A DNA stretch of 36,524 nucleotides from NCBI GenBank assembly GCA_945957575.1, contig CAMFLW010000020.1, forward strand, positions 1 through 36,524. Reading direction: 5' to 3'. This stretch comes from an uncultured Aeromonas sp. GTDB taxonomy: Bacteria; Pseudomonadota; Gammaproteobacteria; Enterobacterales; Aeromonadaceae. Made by a program: the position numbers and the translations under genes. Below are positions 1 to 7,584 of this stretch, one piece after another. The notes below the pieces were generated by a model. That model was given only the letters and a program-made list of their open reading frames with translations, had not been told where the DNA came from and did not search any database. How positions within the stretch are numbered: position 1 is the stretch's first letter; every line of letters begins with the position of its first letter.

Positions 1-2
1 CG

Positions 3-284
3 GGCATCGACACCATGCTGCCCTTCATCATGATGCTGGGTGTCATCATGATCGCTGCCCCGGGCGCCCCGGGTGGTGGCGTGATGTCGGCACTGGGTCT
101 GCTCACCTCCATGCTCGGCTTCGGTGAAGCCTCCATCGCCCTGATGATCGCCCTCTATCTGGCACAGGACAGCTTCGGCACCGCCTGCAACGTCACTGGT
201 GATGGCGTGATTGCCCTGTGGGCCGATCGCTTCGCCAATGGCAGCGAGAGCGCTGCCCCCGTAGCCGAGGCCGAACAGGCGTAA
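3..284 (+). CDS. Dicarboxylate/amino acid:cation symporter (SDF family), C-terminal fragment
   Basis: This is the last 93 residues of a gene that begins before the window. The frame is open from base 3 to the TAA at 282-284. It contains the conserved C-terminal core of the sodium:dicarboxylate symporter family: a Gly-rich hairpin-2 segment (GAPGGGVMSALGLL) followed by a TM8-like segment ending in NVTGDG. These secondary carriers move acidic or neutral amino acids or dicarboxylates with Na+ or H+ across the inner membrane. In the TM8 motif (DSFGTACN) the position that is Arg in archaeal glutamate carriers is Gly, so the substrate is probably not glutamate or aspartate. That is an inference from an alignment by eye. 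A strong hairpin follows at 321-350. Confidence 0.85.
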   Translation, partial: GIDTMLPFIMMLGVIMIAAPGAPGGGVMSALGLLTSMLGFGEASIALMIALYLAQDSFGTACNVTGDGVIALWADRFANGSESAAPVAEAEQA

Positions 285-320
285 GCTCGCCGGGATGGCC
301 CGACCATCCTCTGCAAAAAC

Positions 321-350
321 CACAGGCCCGAACCTCTGTTCGGGCCTGTG
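321..350 (+). terminator. Hairpin terminator after the SDF symporter gene
   Basis: A perfect 13-bp stem (CACAGGCCCGAAC, 321-333, with its complement at 338-350) encloses a CTCT loop. It lies 36 bases after the stop codon. No long T run follows, so its strength as an intrinsic terminator is uncertain. Confidence 0.7.
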
Positions 351-471
351 TCGTGTCAGCCTCCTTCTATGCTTTATCTCTGCTTTTCTCTGTTTCTCTT
401 TGTTCCCTTCCCTCTTTTACCCTTCTCTGCCGTAAACAGCACTGGCGCAGCCCTCTGTACCCGACAAATTA

Positions 472-513
472 TTGGCATATGCCACATACGAGCGTATAAA
501 TAGCGTATGCCAA
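472..513 (+). promoter_or_regulatory. Promoter and palindromic operator of the DUF134 operon
   Basis: A sigma70-like promoter is visible: TTGGCA at 472-477, a 17-base spacer, and TATAAA at 495-500. An inverted repeat brackets it: TTGGCATA at 472-479 and TATGCCAA at 506-513. The left arm is part of a 12-bp palindrome (TGGCATATGCCA, 473-484). A second dyad (ATACG-AG-CGTAT, 486-497) covers the -10 region. Because the first downstream gene encodes a helix-turn-helix protein, autoregulation is the simplest reading. Confidence 0.6.
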
Positions 514-525
514 TTAGGAGCCGCC

Positions 526-840
526 ATGCCAAGACCCAAGATTGCCCGCCAGATCTGTGGCCGCCCTGCCAACAGCTGCTTCAAACCCAACGGCCGCCCC
601 ATGTATCAGCTGGAGCAGGTCACGCTGGCCCCTGACGAGTTCGAGGCATTGCGCCTCGTCGACCTTCAAGGAATGCAGCAGCAGCAGGCCGCCCTGGTGA
701 TGGGGGTCTCCCGCCAGACCCTGGCCAATATCCTCAAAAAAGGTCGTTACAAGGTGGTGGAGTGTCTGAGTCTGGGCAAGGCATTGATGATGCAGCCCGC
801 CGCGCCAGACCAACAAGTCAGTGGAGAAGAATTGCAATGA
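526..840 (+). CDS. DUF134 (UPF0251) family DNA-binding protein
   Basis: A 104-residue protein with the DUF134 hallmarks: an N-terminus MPRPK, a Cys pair in ICGRPANSC, the acidic segment DEFEALRLVD, and a C-terminal sigma-like helix-turn-helix (GVSRQTLANILKKGR). Members are small putative transcription factors often found next to NifX/NafY-like proteins. The start at 526 is supported by AGGAG at 516-520; a longer in-frame start at 472 would lie inside the promoter dyad and lacks a binding site. The stop overlaps the next start as ATGA, so the two genes are translationally coupled. The conserved cysteines could bind a metal or cluster, but that is inference. Confidence 0.88.
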   Translation: MPRPKIARQICGRPANSCFKPNGRPMYQLEQVTLAPDEFEALRLVDLQGMQQQQAALVMGVSRQTLANILKKGRYKVVECLSLGKALMMQPAAPDQQVSGEELQ

Positions 841-1412
841 ACCAAACAACCATCGTCAGCACCAATCCCGGCAACCACGCTCTGATGTTGAGTCAGGGGC
901 TGCTGGCCGGGCACTTCAGCCGTGCCGAGCAGTTGCAGATCCTGAGCCCTGAAGGAAGCGTCATCGCCACCCTGGCCAACCCGGCTGCCGCCGAAGGCTG
1001 CCACGGCAAGCAAGCGCTGCTCGACGCCCTCGCCCATCATCAGGTGGGTCAGGTGGTGGTGCGCAATATCGGCGAGCGGATGCTGGGGCGCCTGCTGGCG
1101 GCCAATATCCGTGTGCTGCAGTGCCGCTCCGCCCGGCTGCCGCTGCCCGCGTTGCTGGCCCCTGCCAATCTGCAACCTCTCACCGAGGCCAGTCAGGGCC
1201 GTCCGTCTCGCCGTCATCAAAGCAAGGCGGCGATCCGTGCTATCCAGCCTGCTGGCGCAGGCCATGCCAATTGCCATGGTGGTTGCAACAGTGGTTCCCA
1301 TCACTGTTGCACCAATGGTGGCAATCAGGCAGAGAGCCCACGACAAGGCCATACTTGTTGCCACGGCAGTGAGGGCACCAACCAACAGGGCGGTTGTTGC
1401 CATCATCACTGA
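837..1412 (+). CDS. NifX/NafY-like (dinitrogenase Fe-Mo cofactor biosynthesis) protein with Cys/His-rich tail
   Basis: A 191-residue protein. Residues 1 to about 115 form a NifX/NifB C-terminal-type fold (GLLAGHFSRAEQLQIL, later GQVVVRNIGERMLGRLL), a family that carries or inserts iron-sulfur and molybdenum cofactor precursors. After a basic linker, residues 143-191 hold eight Cys and nine His, with CC and HHH clusters ending in CCHHH. Such a tail is expected to bind soft metal ions. No nif structural genes are in the window, so a nitrogenase role is unlikely here; metal or Fe-S trafficking is the more likely role. The start overlaps the upstream stop (ATGA). The true ligand is unknown. Confidence 0.82.
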   Translation: MNQTTIVSTNPGNHALMLSQGLLAGHFSRAEQLQILSPEGSVIATLANPAAAEGCHGKQALLDALAHHQVGQVVVRNIGERMLGRLLAANIRVLQCRSARLPLPALLAPANLQPLTEASQGRPSRRHQSKAAIRAIQPAGAGHANCHGGCNSGSHHCCTNGGNQAESPRQGHTCCHGSEGTNQQGGCCHHH

Positions 1413-1451
1413 TGCCAGCACCATGCGTGTCATCAGCAAGGAGAAGAGATC

Positions 1452-1637
1452 ATGTCCATCTGGTTGCTGAGCCTGCTCGCCTCGTTTGTGCTGATCCTGG
1501 CCATGGGCACCATCATCTGGTGGCGCCAGTATCGGCTGGCCCAGCAGCGACCGGACAAGCAGATCCGCCCCTGCGGCTGTTCGAGTGCCAGCGCAGACCA
1601 CCTCAGCCAATCAAACGAGCCGCCGCGCAAACCATAA
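1452..1637 (+). CDS. Small single-pass membrane protein with CxC motif
   Basis: A 61-residue protein preceded by AAGGAG (1438-1443). Residues 3-23 form one hydrophobic helix (SIWLLSLLASFVLILAMGTI), followed by a basic cytoplasmic stretch and a PCGCSS motif at about residues 44-49. The layout (one helix, then cysteines in a short tail) recalls NqrM and FeoB-associated Cys-rich proteins, but I cannot assign it to either. It sits 39 bases after the NifX-like gene and is probably the last gene of that operon. No function is recognised. Confidence 0.6.
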   Translation: MSIWLLSLLASFVLILAMGTIIWWRQYRLAQQRPDKQIRPCGCSSASADHLSQSNEPPRKP

Positions 1638-1689
1638 CGGGCTGCGGGCGACGAGCCAAAAACAGCGGTCATCAAATCTGACAAATGCA

Positions 1690-1715
1690 AAGGGGACGCT
1701 CGCTGGCGTCCCCTT
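1690..1715. terminator. Hairpin between convergent genes
   Basis: A 10-bp stem (AAGGGGACGC, 1690-1699, with its complement at 1706-1715) and a 6-base loop lie between the small membrane protein gene and the oppositely oriented HD-GYP gene. It could stop transcription from both sides. Confidence 0.65.
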
Positions 1716-1795
1716 CTCTTGCTCTGCCCCCTTGGCCCTCTTGCTTGCCCTTTATCCCTTGTTATCCCCTGTGCGCTGGCTTTGCCTCCCCCATC

Positions 1796-2929
1796 TCACT
1801 CAGCCGGTTTCGCCTCGTCCGCCTCCGATGTAGTGGCCGGATCCTGATACTGCTGATAGATGGCATAAAACTCGGCCTTGTTACGCAGGGCCGCGGCGAC
1901 ACAGGCGGGATCGAACTGGCTGCCGGCATGCTCCTCCAGATAGGCAAAGGCCGTCTCGAACGGCCAGGCCTTCTTGTAGGGGCGCTCGCTGGTCAGGGCA
2001 TCAAACACATCGGCCACCGCCACGATGCGCGCCGCCAGCGGGATCTCCTCCCCCGCCAGTCCCAGCGGATAACCGGTGCCATCGAAGCGCTCGTGATGGC
2101 TGGCGATGATATTGGTCAGCATGTCAGTGTGGTGAATGCCATCGAGGCCGAACTCGCTGATCATCAGGTTGATCATCTCCTGCCCCTTACCGGGGTGGAT
2201 CTTCATGATCTCAAACTCTTCCGGGGTCAGCTTGCCAGGCTTGAGTAAAATGGCATCCGGCACCGCAATCTTGCCGATATCGTGCAGCTCGGAGAAGAGA
2301 TAGATAAACTCCACCTCCTCGTCGCTCAGCCCGCAAGTCGGGGCCAGCGTCTTGGCGATCAGCCGGGAGTAGGCCGACATCCGGTGCAGATGGTTGGCGG
2401 TCTCCTCATCCCGGTAGCGGCTGAACTCCCGCGCCGTGGTCAGCGCCTCGCCAAGGGTCTGAATGGAGAAAAACTCCACCGCAATGATGGCCGAGAGCAT
2501 CTGGGCATAGGCTGACAGCTCGCTTCGGATCGGCTCGTTGAAATAGTCCGGCTCCATGGCATCGCAAAACAGAAAGCCAAACAGCTTGCTGTTGAACAGC
2601 AGCGGCTCGGTATAGCTGGAGGCATAGCCCGCCTCCAGTAGCTTGCGGCTGTGCTCCGACGCAGAGTCACGCAGGGCATCGAGATTGCCGAGCACGCGGG
2701 TGTGGTGGTGCTCCGCCAGATAGCGCAGGGAGGGCACATCGCTCAGCTTCACCTCGTACTGCACCAGCGGAGAGTGGCCTTCGGTGCTGTGGGCAAAGGT
2801 CTTGAGCTGATCCGTGTGGGGGTCGTAGATTGCGATGGCCACCCGGCTCAGCTTGTCAAAACGCTCCCTGAGGGTGGCGTGTAAGCTCTGCATCCTTTCG
2901 CCAAATGAACTCTCCATGACCATCTCCAC
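1796..2929 (-). CDS. GAF / HD-GYP domain protein, putative cyclic-di-GMP phosphodiesterase
   Basis: A 377-residue protein. Residues about 10-155 resemble a GAF sensor domain, and residues about 165-360 are an HD-GYP domain. The signature residues are all present: His180, the HD pair in ELHDIGK (215-220), and the GYP loop in HHERFDGTGYP (278-288). HD-GYP enzymes with these motifs hydrolyse c-di-GMP and so affect motility and biofilm. There is no membrane segment, so it is probably cytosolic. The start is uncertain: GTG at 2929 has GGAG five bases upstream, but ATG codons at 2923 and 2917 are also possible, and GGAG sits six bases before the 2917 ATG. It is divergent from rimO. Confidence 0.9.
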   Translation of the reverse strand: MEMVMESSFGERMQSLHATLRERFDKLSRVAIAIYDPHTDQLKTFAHSTEGHSPLVQYEVKLSDVPSLRYLAEHHHTRVLGNLDALRDSASEHSRKLLEAGYASSYTEPLLFNSKLFGFLFCDAMEPDYFNEPIRSELSAYAQMLSAIIAVEFFSIQTLGEALTTAREFSRYRDEETANHLHRMSAYSRLIAKTLAPTCGLSDEEVEFIYLFSELHDIGKIAVPDAILLKPGKLTPEEFEIMKIHPGKGQEMINLMISEFGLDGIHHTDMLTNIIASHHERFDGTGYPLGLAGEEIPLAARIVAVADVFDALTSERPYKKAWPFETAFAYLEEHAGSQFDPACVAAALRNKAEFYAIYQQYQDPATTSEADEAKPAE

Positions 2930-3105
2930 CGGAACTCCGTGATGGGATTATAGTGACTCCCTCTGCCCCCCTCACCTCTGTTGACATTAAAATCAGCAAA
3001 GCGCGATCCCGATAACAACCCCACCCTGCGGGGGCGATAGCCACATTGATGGCAGGCCATTGGTGGCAATTCGCACCGCCCAATCCTGCCCACTCGGAGA
3101 TATTG

Positions 3106-3133
3106 TTCGGTTCTCCCGGCTCCGCTGTATAGT
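3106..3133 (+). promoter_or_regulatory. Possible rimO promoter
   Basis: TATAGT at 3128-3133 is a good -10 element, with TTCGGT at 3106-3111 as a weak -35 element 16 bases upstream. It lies about 65 bases before the rimO start. The call rests on motif match alone. Confidence 0.4.
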
Positions 3134-3198
3134 TTTTGGTTAGCCATTTAGGTAAAATCCGCGCCCTTAAAGAGAAGCCACCTAAGAGTGATTGAGCG

Positions 3199-4527
3199 AT
3201 GTCCAACACAAAACAGGCCCCCAAAGTAGGATTCGTCTCCCTGGGTTGCCCCAAAAACCTGGTCGATTCCGAGCGCATCCTGACCCAGCTGCGTACCGAA
3301 GGGTACGACGTGGTGCCCAGCTATGACGATGCGGAAGTGGTGGTGGTCAACACCTGCGGCTTCATCGACAGCGCGGTACAGGAGTCCCTGGAAGCCATCG
3401 GCGAGGCCCTGGCCGAAAACGGCAAGGTGATCGTCACCGGCTGCCTCGGTGCCAAAGAGAACCAGATCCGCGAGATCCACCCCAAGGTGCTCGAGATCAC
3501 CGGTCCCCACGCCTATGAAGAGGTGCTGGGCCACGTGCACAAGTACGTCGAGAAGCCGACTCACAACCCCTTCACCAGCCTGGTGCCGGCCCAGGGCGTC
3601 AAGCTGACCCCCCGCCACTACGCCTATCTGAAGATTTCCGAAGGCTGCAACCACCGCTGCACCTTCTGCATCATCCCCTCCATGCGCGGGGATCTGGTGA
3701 GCCGCCCCATCGGCGAAGTGCTGGCCGAGGCCAAGCGCCTGAAAGAGGCCGGCGTGAAGGAGATCCTGGTGATCTCCCAGGACACCTCCGCCTACGGTGT
3801 CGACGTCAAGCACCGCACCGGTTTCTACGACGGCATGCCGGTCAAGACCAGCATGGTGGCCCTGTGCGAAGAGCTCGCCAAGCTCGGCATGTGGGTGCGC
3901 CTGCACTACGTCTACCCGTACCCGCACGTGGATGACGTCATCCCGCTGATGCGCGACGGCAAGGTACTGCCCTACCTCGACATTCCGCTGCAACACGCCA
4001 GCCCGCGCATCCTCAAGCTGATGAAGCGCCCGGGCACCGTCGAGCGCACCCTGGAGCGGATCCAGAAGTGGCGCGAGATCTGCCCCGAGATCACCCTGCG
4101 CTCCACCTTTATCGTCGGCTTCCCCGGCGAAACCGAAGAAGAGTTCCAGATGCTGCTGGACTTCATCGACAAGGCGGAGCTGGATCGGGTCGGCTGCTTC
4201 AAATACAGCCCGGTCGAAGGTGCCAAGGCCAACGAGCTGCCGGATCCGGTACCGGAAGAGGTGCAGGAAGAGCGCTTCCAGCGCTTCATGGAGCTGCAAC
4301 AGCAGGTTTCCATCCGCAAGCTGGCCCGCAAGGTCGGCAAGGAGATGCTGGTGCTGATCGACGAGGTGGACGAAGAGGGTGCCACTGGCCGCTCCGCCGC
4401 CGATGCCCCCGAAATCGACGGCCTGGTCTATCTGAACGGTGAAACCGGCCTCAAGCCCGGCGACATGGTCAAGGTGCGGATCGACGAATCCGACGAATAT
4501 GACCTGTGGGCCAGCCTGATCGGCTAA
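3199..4527 (+). CDS. rimO: Ribosomal protein S12 methylthiotransferase RimO
   Basis: A 442-residue radical-SAM enzyme that adds a methylthio group to a conserved Asp of ribosomal protein S12. The N-terminal UPF0004 domain has its three cluster cysteines (Cys17, Cys53, Cys82). The radical-SAM cluster motif is CNHRCTFC (Cys150, Cys154, Cys157). A C-terminal TRAM domain covers about residues 375-442. The opening [20 protein letters not shown] is typical of RimO rather than MiaB. The length matches E. coli RimO (441). It is monocistronic, with a strong terminator 36 bases after the stop. Confidence 0.97.
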   Translation: MSNTKQAPKVGFVSLGCPKNLVDSERILTQLRTEGYDVVPSYDDAEVVVVNTCGFIDSAVQESLEAIGEALAENGKVIVTGCLGAKENQIREIHPKVLEITGPHAYEEVLGHVHKYVEKPTHNPFTSLVPAQGVKLTPRHYAYLKISEGCNHRCTFCIIPSMRGDLVSRPIGEVLAEAKRLKEAGVKEILVISQDTSAYGVDVKHRTGFYDGMPVKTSMVALCEELAKLGMWVRLHYVYPYPHVDDVIPLMRDGKVLPYLDIPLQHASPRILKLMKRPGTVERTLERIQKWREICPEITLRSTFIVGFPGETEEEFQMLLDFIDKAELDRVGCFKYSPVEGAKANELPDPVPEEVQEERFQRFMELQQQVSIRKLARKVGKEMLVLIDEVDEEGATGRSAADAPEIDGLVYLNGETGLKPGDMVKVRIDESDEYDLWASLIG

Positions 4528-4562
4528 GCCTGTTTGGCCAACCAAGGCTTTACAGCCAAATG

Positions 4563-4589
4563 AAAAAAAGCGCCTGCGGGCGCTTTTTT
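4563..4589 (+). terminator. Intrinsic terminator of rimO
   Basis: An A7 run and GCGCC (4563-4574) pair with GGCGC and a T6 run (4579-4589) around a 4-base loop. This is a classical rho-independent terminator. Confidence 0.9.
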
Positions 4590-4716
4590 ATGTCTCATTT
4601 TTGTATCGCGATGTGGGCGCCCGATATCGACGCGCGCCAGTGCGCGGTGCGGGGCTGGCATATCTGGATGCAAGGGTGTGTAATAGTCGTTTATTTTCAG
4701 CAGGCGCGCACACCTC

Positions 4717-5394
4717 ATGCAACTCAAACCCCTTCTCAAGGGCCGCTTTCAGCCCCACTGGCAGGCCAGCCACGATCTGATCGTGCAGGTAGTGCAATCC
4801 TGCATCACGGAGCGGCGTCTGATCCCCGAGGGGGAGCCCCTGATGCGTCAGGGGGAGCTATTGCGGGATCTGGTGCTGGTGCCAAGCGGCCGCATCGCCA
4901 TGGGCCACACCGCCATGAATGGCCGCCGCTTTCAGCTCGGCACCCTTGAGTGCGACAACCAGCTCTTTGGCGAGATGGAGTTCTTCACCGGCTACCGCTG
5001 CCAGCTCGACATCATCGCCGAGGAGCCGCTGGAAGTGGCCCGCATCGACGGCGAGCAGCTGGAGCAGGCGCTGGTCGCCCACCCCAAGGTGGCGCTCTTC
5101 TTTGCCACCGCCATTGCCATCGACTATCAGGACACGGTGGATATCTTCACCTGCCGCATGCTCTACCCCATCAGCTACAACATCGCCCTCGACCTCTATC
5201 ACAGCCACTGCCACGACAACCCGGTGAGCGGCTTTCGCAAGGGGTATCAGGAGGCGGAACGCTTCGGCACCACGGACAGGGTCTACCGGCGAGCGGTGAA
5301 AGAGCTGATGGATAAAGGATTGGTGGAGCGCGGCGAAGAGGGGTTGCAGATCCGCGATCTGGCGGGGCTCAAGGCCTTGCTGGAGCAGCCATAA
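4717..5394 (+). CDS. Crp/Fnr-family transcriptional regulator, YeiL-like
   Basis: A 225-residue protein with a cyclic-nucleotide-binding-type beta-barrel at about residues 30-115 (including FGEMEFFTGYRCQLDIIAEE), a dimerisation helix, and a winged helix-turn-helix at about 175-212. It resembles E. coli YeiL, a Crp/Fnr paralogue encoded near nucleoside genes. The residues that bind cAMP in Crp are not evident, so the effector is unknown. The gene converges on a deoD-transporter operon, which makes control of nucleoside uptake or use a reasonable inference. A dyad at 7477-7492 upstream of deoD is a candidate target. The start has only a weak ribosome binding site. Confidence 0.8.
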   Translation: MQLKPLLKGRFQPHWQASHDLIVQVVQSCITERRLIPEGEPLMRQGELLRDLVLVPSGRIAMGHTAMNGRRFQLGTLECDNQLFGEMEFFTGYRCQLDIIAEEPLEVARIDGEQLEQALVAHPKVALFFATAIAIDYQDTVDIFTCRMLYPISYNIALDLYHSHCHDNPVSGFRKGYQEAERFGTTDRVYRRAVKELMDKGLVERGEEGLQIRDLAGLKALLEQP

Positions 5395-5448
5395 GTCGCG
5401 GGCATCAGTCGCCGCCTGAACAGCAACAAGCGAAACAGCAACAAAAAA

Positions 5449-5473
5449 GAGGGGCGGTTTATACCGCCCCCTC
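5449..5473. terminator. Bidirectional terminator between the Crp-like gene and the MFS gene
   Basis: GAGGGGCGGT (5449-5458) pairs with ACCGCCCCCTC (5463-5473, one bulged C) around a TTAT loop. An A run precedes it and a T-rich stretch follows, so it can terminate both convergent units. Confidence 0.85.
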
Positions 5474-5491
5474 TTCTGTTTACTCTCCCGC

Positions 5492-6655
5492 TCAGGCGAG
5501 ACAAGGCTGGGGCCGGGCCATCCGCAGCGAGGCCACCAGCATGGCGAGGATCACGCCGTAGATAAGCGGGATGGCGTACATCACCGCCTGCAGACCGATC
5601 ACCTGCTCGAACAGGGCGCTGATGGCCGGGCTGAACATGGCCCCCGCGCTGCCGCTGATAAGGATATAGGAGACGTTCTTGCTCGATGCCTGCCGTACAA
5701 ACGACACCCCGTAGGCGATAAAGGCGTTGTAGAGCGCGGCGCAGACAAAGCCGTAACCGTAGGTGAGATAAGGCAGCTGGCTCAGGTTGTCGGTGGTGAC
5801 GATAAGCGCCGTCATCCCCATCGCCAGGGTGATGATCACCAACAGGAAGGTGCGGATCGCAACGCGGGTCACGATGGCGGTCGAGACCAGCGCGCCGAGC
5901 AGGGCCGCCGTCCAGTACTGGGTGATGATATTGCCCGCCTCCTCGAAGGGGATGCCGAACTTGTTCTTCACGAACATGGGCGCCCAGGTGAGGAAGGTGT
6001 AGAGCGCCAGCATGCCGAGAAAGAGCCCCAGCCCGCCGCTGATGATGCCGAGGTTCCACTCCGAGTGCTCGTTGCCGGCGCTCTCGCCGCCCGCCTCGCA
6101 GCTGCGGAAGTTGGTCAGCACCGCCACCAGCATGGTCGCCAGCGCCACCACGCCCACCGCCAGATAGCTCCAGCTCCACGCCATAGCGTGAGTCAGGGTG
6201 TAGGTAGTGATAAGCGGGAAGACCACCCCGGCCACGTTGAAGGTGGCATCCTGCACCACCAGCATGGTGCTCTGCATCCGCGCCTGCCAGACGCTCACCA
6301 CCAGGGTCCCCGCAATGCAGAGCCCCACCCCGCCGCACAGGCCGATCACCGTCATGGCCGCCATCACCACATAGAGCGAGCCGGTCAGATGGAGCGAGGC
6401 CGCCGCCAGCGCGATCAGGCCGTAGCAGAGCAGCGTCATCCGCTTGAGGCCCACTTTCTCGATGAGGAAGAAGGCGGCAATGGTGCCCGCCAGCGCCCCG
6501 CCGTTGAGCAGGGAGAAGATGGAGGCCACCTGATTGACGTCAGCGCCGAACTTGGCGGCGATGGGGTCAATCAGCATGCCGAACTGGGTCGCAAAACCGG
6601 CCATCACGAAGTTGGCCAGGAAGCTGATGGCAGTGAGGGAGAGCTTATTGTTCAT
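5492..6655 (-). CDS. MFS transporter, TsgA-like
   Basis: A 387-residue major facilitator protein with about 12 hydrophobic helices and a central hydrophilic loop near residues 185-200. The opening (AISFLANFVMAGFATQFGML), the FSLLNGG segment and the helix-2/3 loop (EKVGLKRM) resemble E. coli TsgA. The substrate of TsgA is not established. The gene lies 53 bases downstream of deoD on the same strand, so a purine or nucleoside substrate is plausible but unproven. Its 3' end faces the Crp/Fnr-type regulator. Confidence 0.82.
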   Translation of the reverse strand: MNNKLSLTAISFLANFVMAGFATQFGMLIDPIAAKFGADVNQVASIFSLLNGGALAGTIAAFFLIEKVGLKRMTLLCYGLIALAAASLHLTGSLYVVMAAMTVIGLCGGVGLCIAGTLVVSVWQARMQSTMLVVQDATFNVAGVVFPLITTYTLTHAMAWSWSYLAVGVVALATMLVAVLTNFRSCEAGGESAGNEHSEWNLGIISGGLGLFLGMLALYTFLTWAPMFVKNKFGIPFEEAGNIITQYWTAALLGALVSTAIVTRVAIRTFLLVIITLAMGMTALIVTTDNLSQLPYLTYGYGFVCAALYNAFIAYGVSFVRQASSKNVSYILISGSAGAMFSPAISALFEQVIGLQAVMYAIPLIYGVILAMLVASLRMARPQPCLA

Positions 6656-6708
6656 ATTGGATCTCTCTTGGGGTCAGGGTGCGTGCAGGGTTGGGTTGGC
6701 CGCGGCGC

Positions 6709-7410
6709 TTACAGCGCGGTGTGCAGCGCCAGCTCGATCATCTGGTTGAAGGAGAGTTGCCGCTCCTCGGCAGTGGTCTCTTCACCGGTCAGGCAGTGGT
6801 CGGAGACAGTCAGGATGGCGAGCGCCTCGATCCCCTGCTGATGGGCCAGCCCGTAGAGACCGGCCACCTCCATGTCGATGCCGAGCACGCCGAACTTCTC
6901 CAGCGCCGGAATGAGGTTTTCGTCCGGATCGTAATAGAGATCGCCGGTGAAGATATTGCCTACCTTGACCGGAATGGCCTTCTCCTGCGCCTTGGTAAAG
7001 GCCTTGTGCAGCAGGGCGAAGTCGGCCGAGGTGGCCATCTGGTAACCGGCGCTGCGCTTGGCGTTGGTGGGGGAGTCGGTGCCCGCAGCCTGCGCCAGAA
7101 TGACGTCACGCATCTGCACGTGGCGCTGGGTCGCCCCCAGACTGCCGATGCGGATGATCCGCTTGACCCCGAAGTCGTTCACCAGCTCGTGGGCGTAGAG
7201 CACCATGGAGGGGATCCCCATGCCGTGGCCCATCACCGAAATGCGCTGGCCGTTGTAGTAGCCGGTGTAGCCCAGCATATTGCGCACATTGGTCACCTCG
7301 CGCGCATCGGTCAGAAAGGTCTCGGCGATATAGCGGGCCCGCAGCGGGTCCCCCGGCATGATGACGGTCTCGGCGAAATCGCCCGGGTTGGCATTGATAT
7401 GAGCGGTCAT
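6709..7410 (-). CDS. deoD: Purine-nucleoside phosphorylase, DeoD type
   Basis: A 233-residue enzyme that converts purine (deoxy)ribonucleosides and phosphate to the free base and (deoxy)ribose-1-phosphate. It aligns end to end with E. coli DeoD (239). Visible motifs are the phosphate-binding MPGDPLRARYIAETFLTDA, GHGMGIPS, the ribose-binding Met-Glu in GIDMEVAGLYG, and the catalytic Asp in TVSDH. E. coli carries deoD inside deoCABD; here it stands with an MFS transporter instead, so it may be a second copy, with another deoD elsewhere in the genome. That is inference. Confidence 0.95.
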   Translation of the reverse strand: MTAHINANPGDFAETVIMPGDPLRARYIAETFLTDAREVTNVRNMLGYTGYYNGQRISVMGHGMGIPSMVLYAHELVNDFGVKRIIRIGSLGATQRHVQMRDVILAQAAGTDSPTNAKRSAGYQMATSADFALLHKAFTKAQEKAIPVKVGNIFTGDLYYDPDENLIPALEKFGVLGIDMEVAGLYGLAHQQGIEALAILTVSDHCLTGEETTAEERQLSFNQMIELALHTAL

Positions 7411-7476
7411 TATTGTTGTGCTCCAGTTTGACTCGTGTGGATGAGGGCATCCTAGCCCCCGTCCCCTCGCCCCTTG

Positions 7477-7492
7477 CAGGACAAAAGTCCTG
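7477..7492. promoter_or_regulatory. 16-bp inverted repeat upstream of deoD
   Basis: A perfect 6-4-6 dyad, CAGGAC-AAAA-GTCCTG, lies 67-82 bases upstream of the deoD start. Its size and symmetry fit a dimeric regulator such as a Crp/Fnr-family protein. No second copy was found in front of the Crp-like gene. Confidence 0.4.
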
Positions 7493-7584
7493 TTGCCCCG
7501 ATCGAGATCCCAGTTCCGGCAACTTGTTGTCGCTACATCGCATACCGCATGCTTTTCGCCGTTGCTTGCTCAGCCATGCCCACC

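Noticed and set aside
1111..1470. Alternative frames over the Cys/His-rich tail of the NifX-like gene
   Set aside because: They lack binding sites and start inside the gene. The chosen frame continues the NifX domain and is coupled to the upstream gene.
3148..4545. Long open frame on the minus strand across rimO
   Set aside because: It is antisense to the clearly identified rimO, has low-complexity composition (Leu, Gly, Asp, His) typical of GC-rich shadow frames, and has no binding site or family match.
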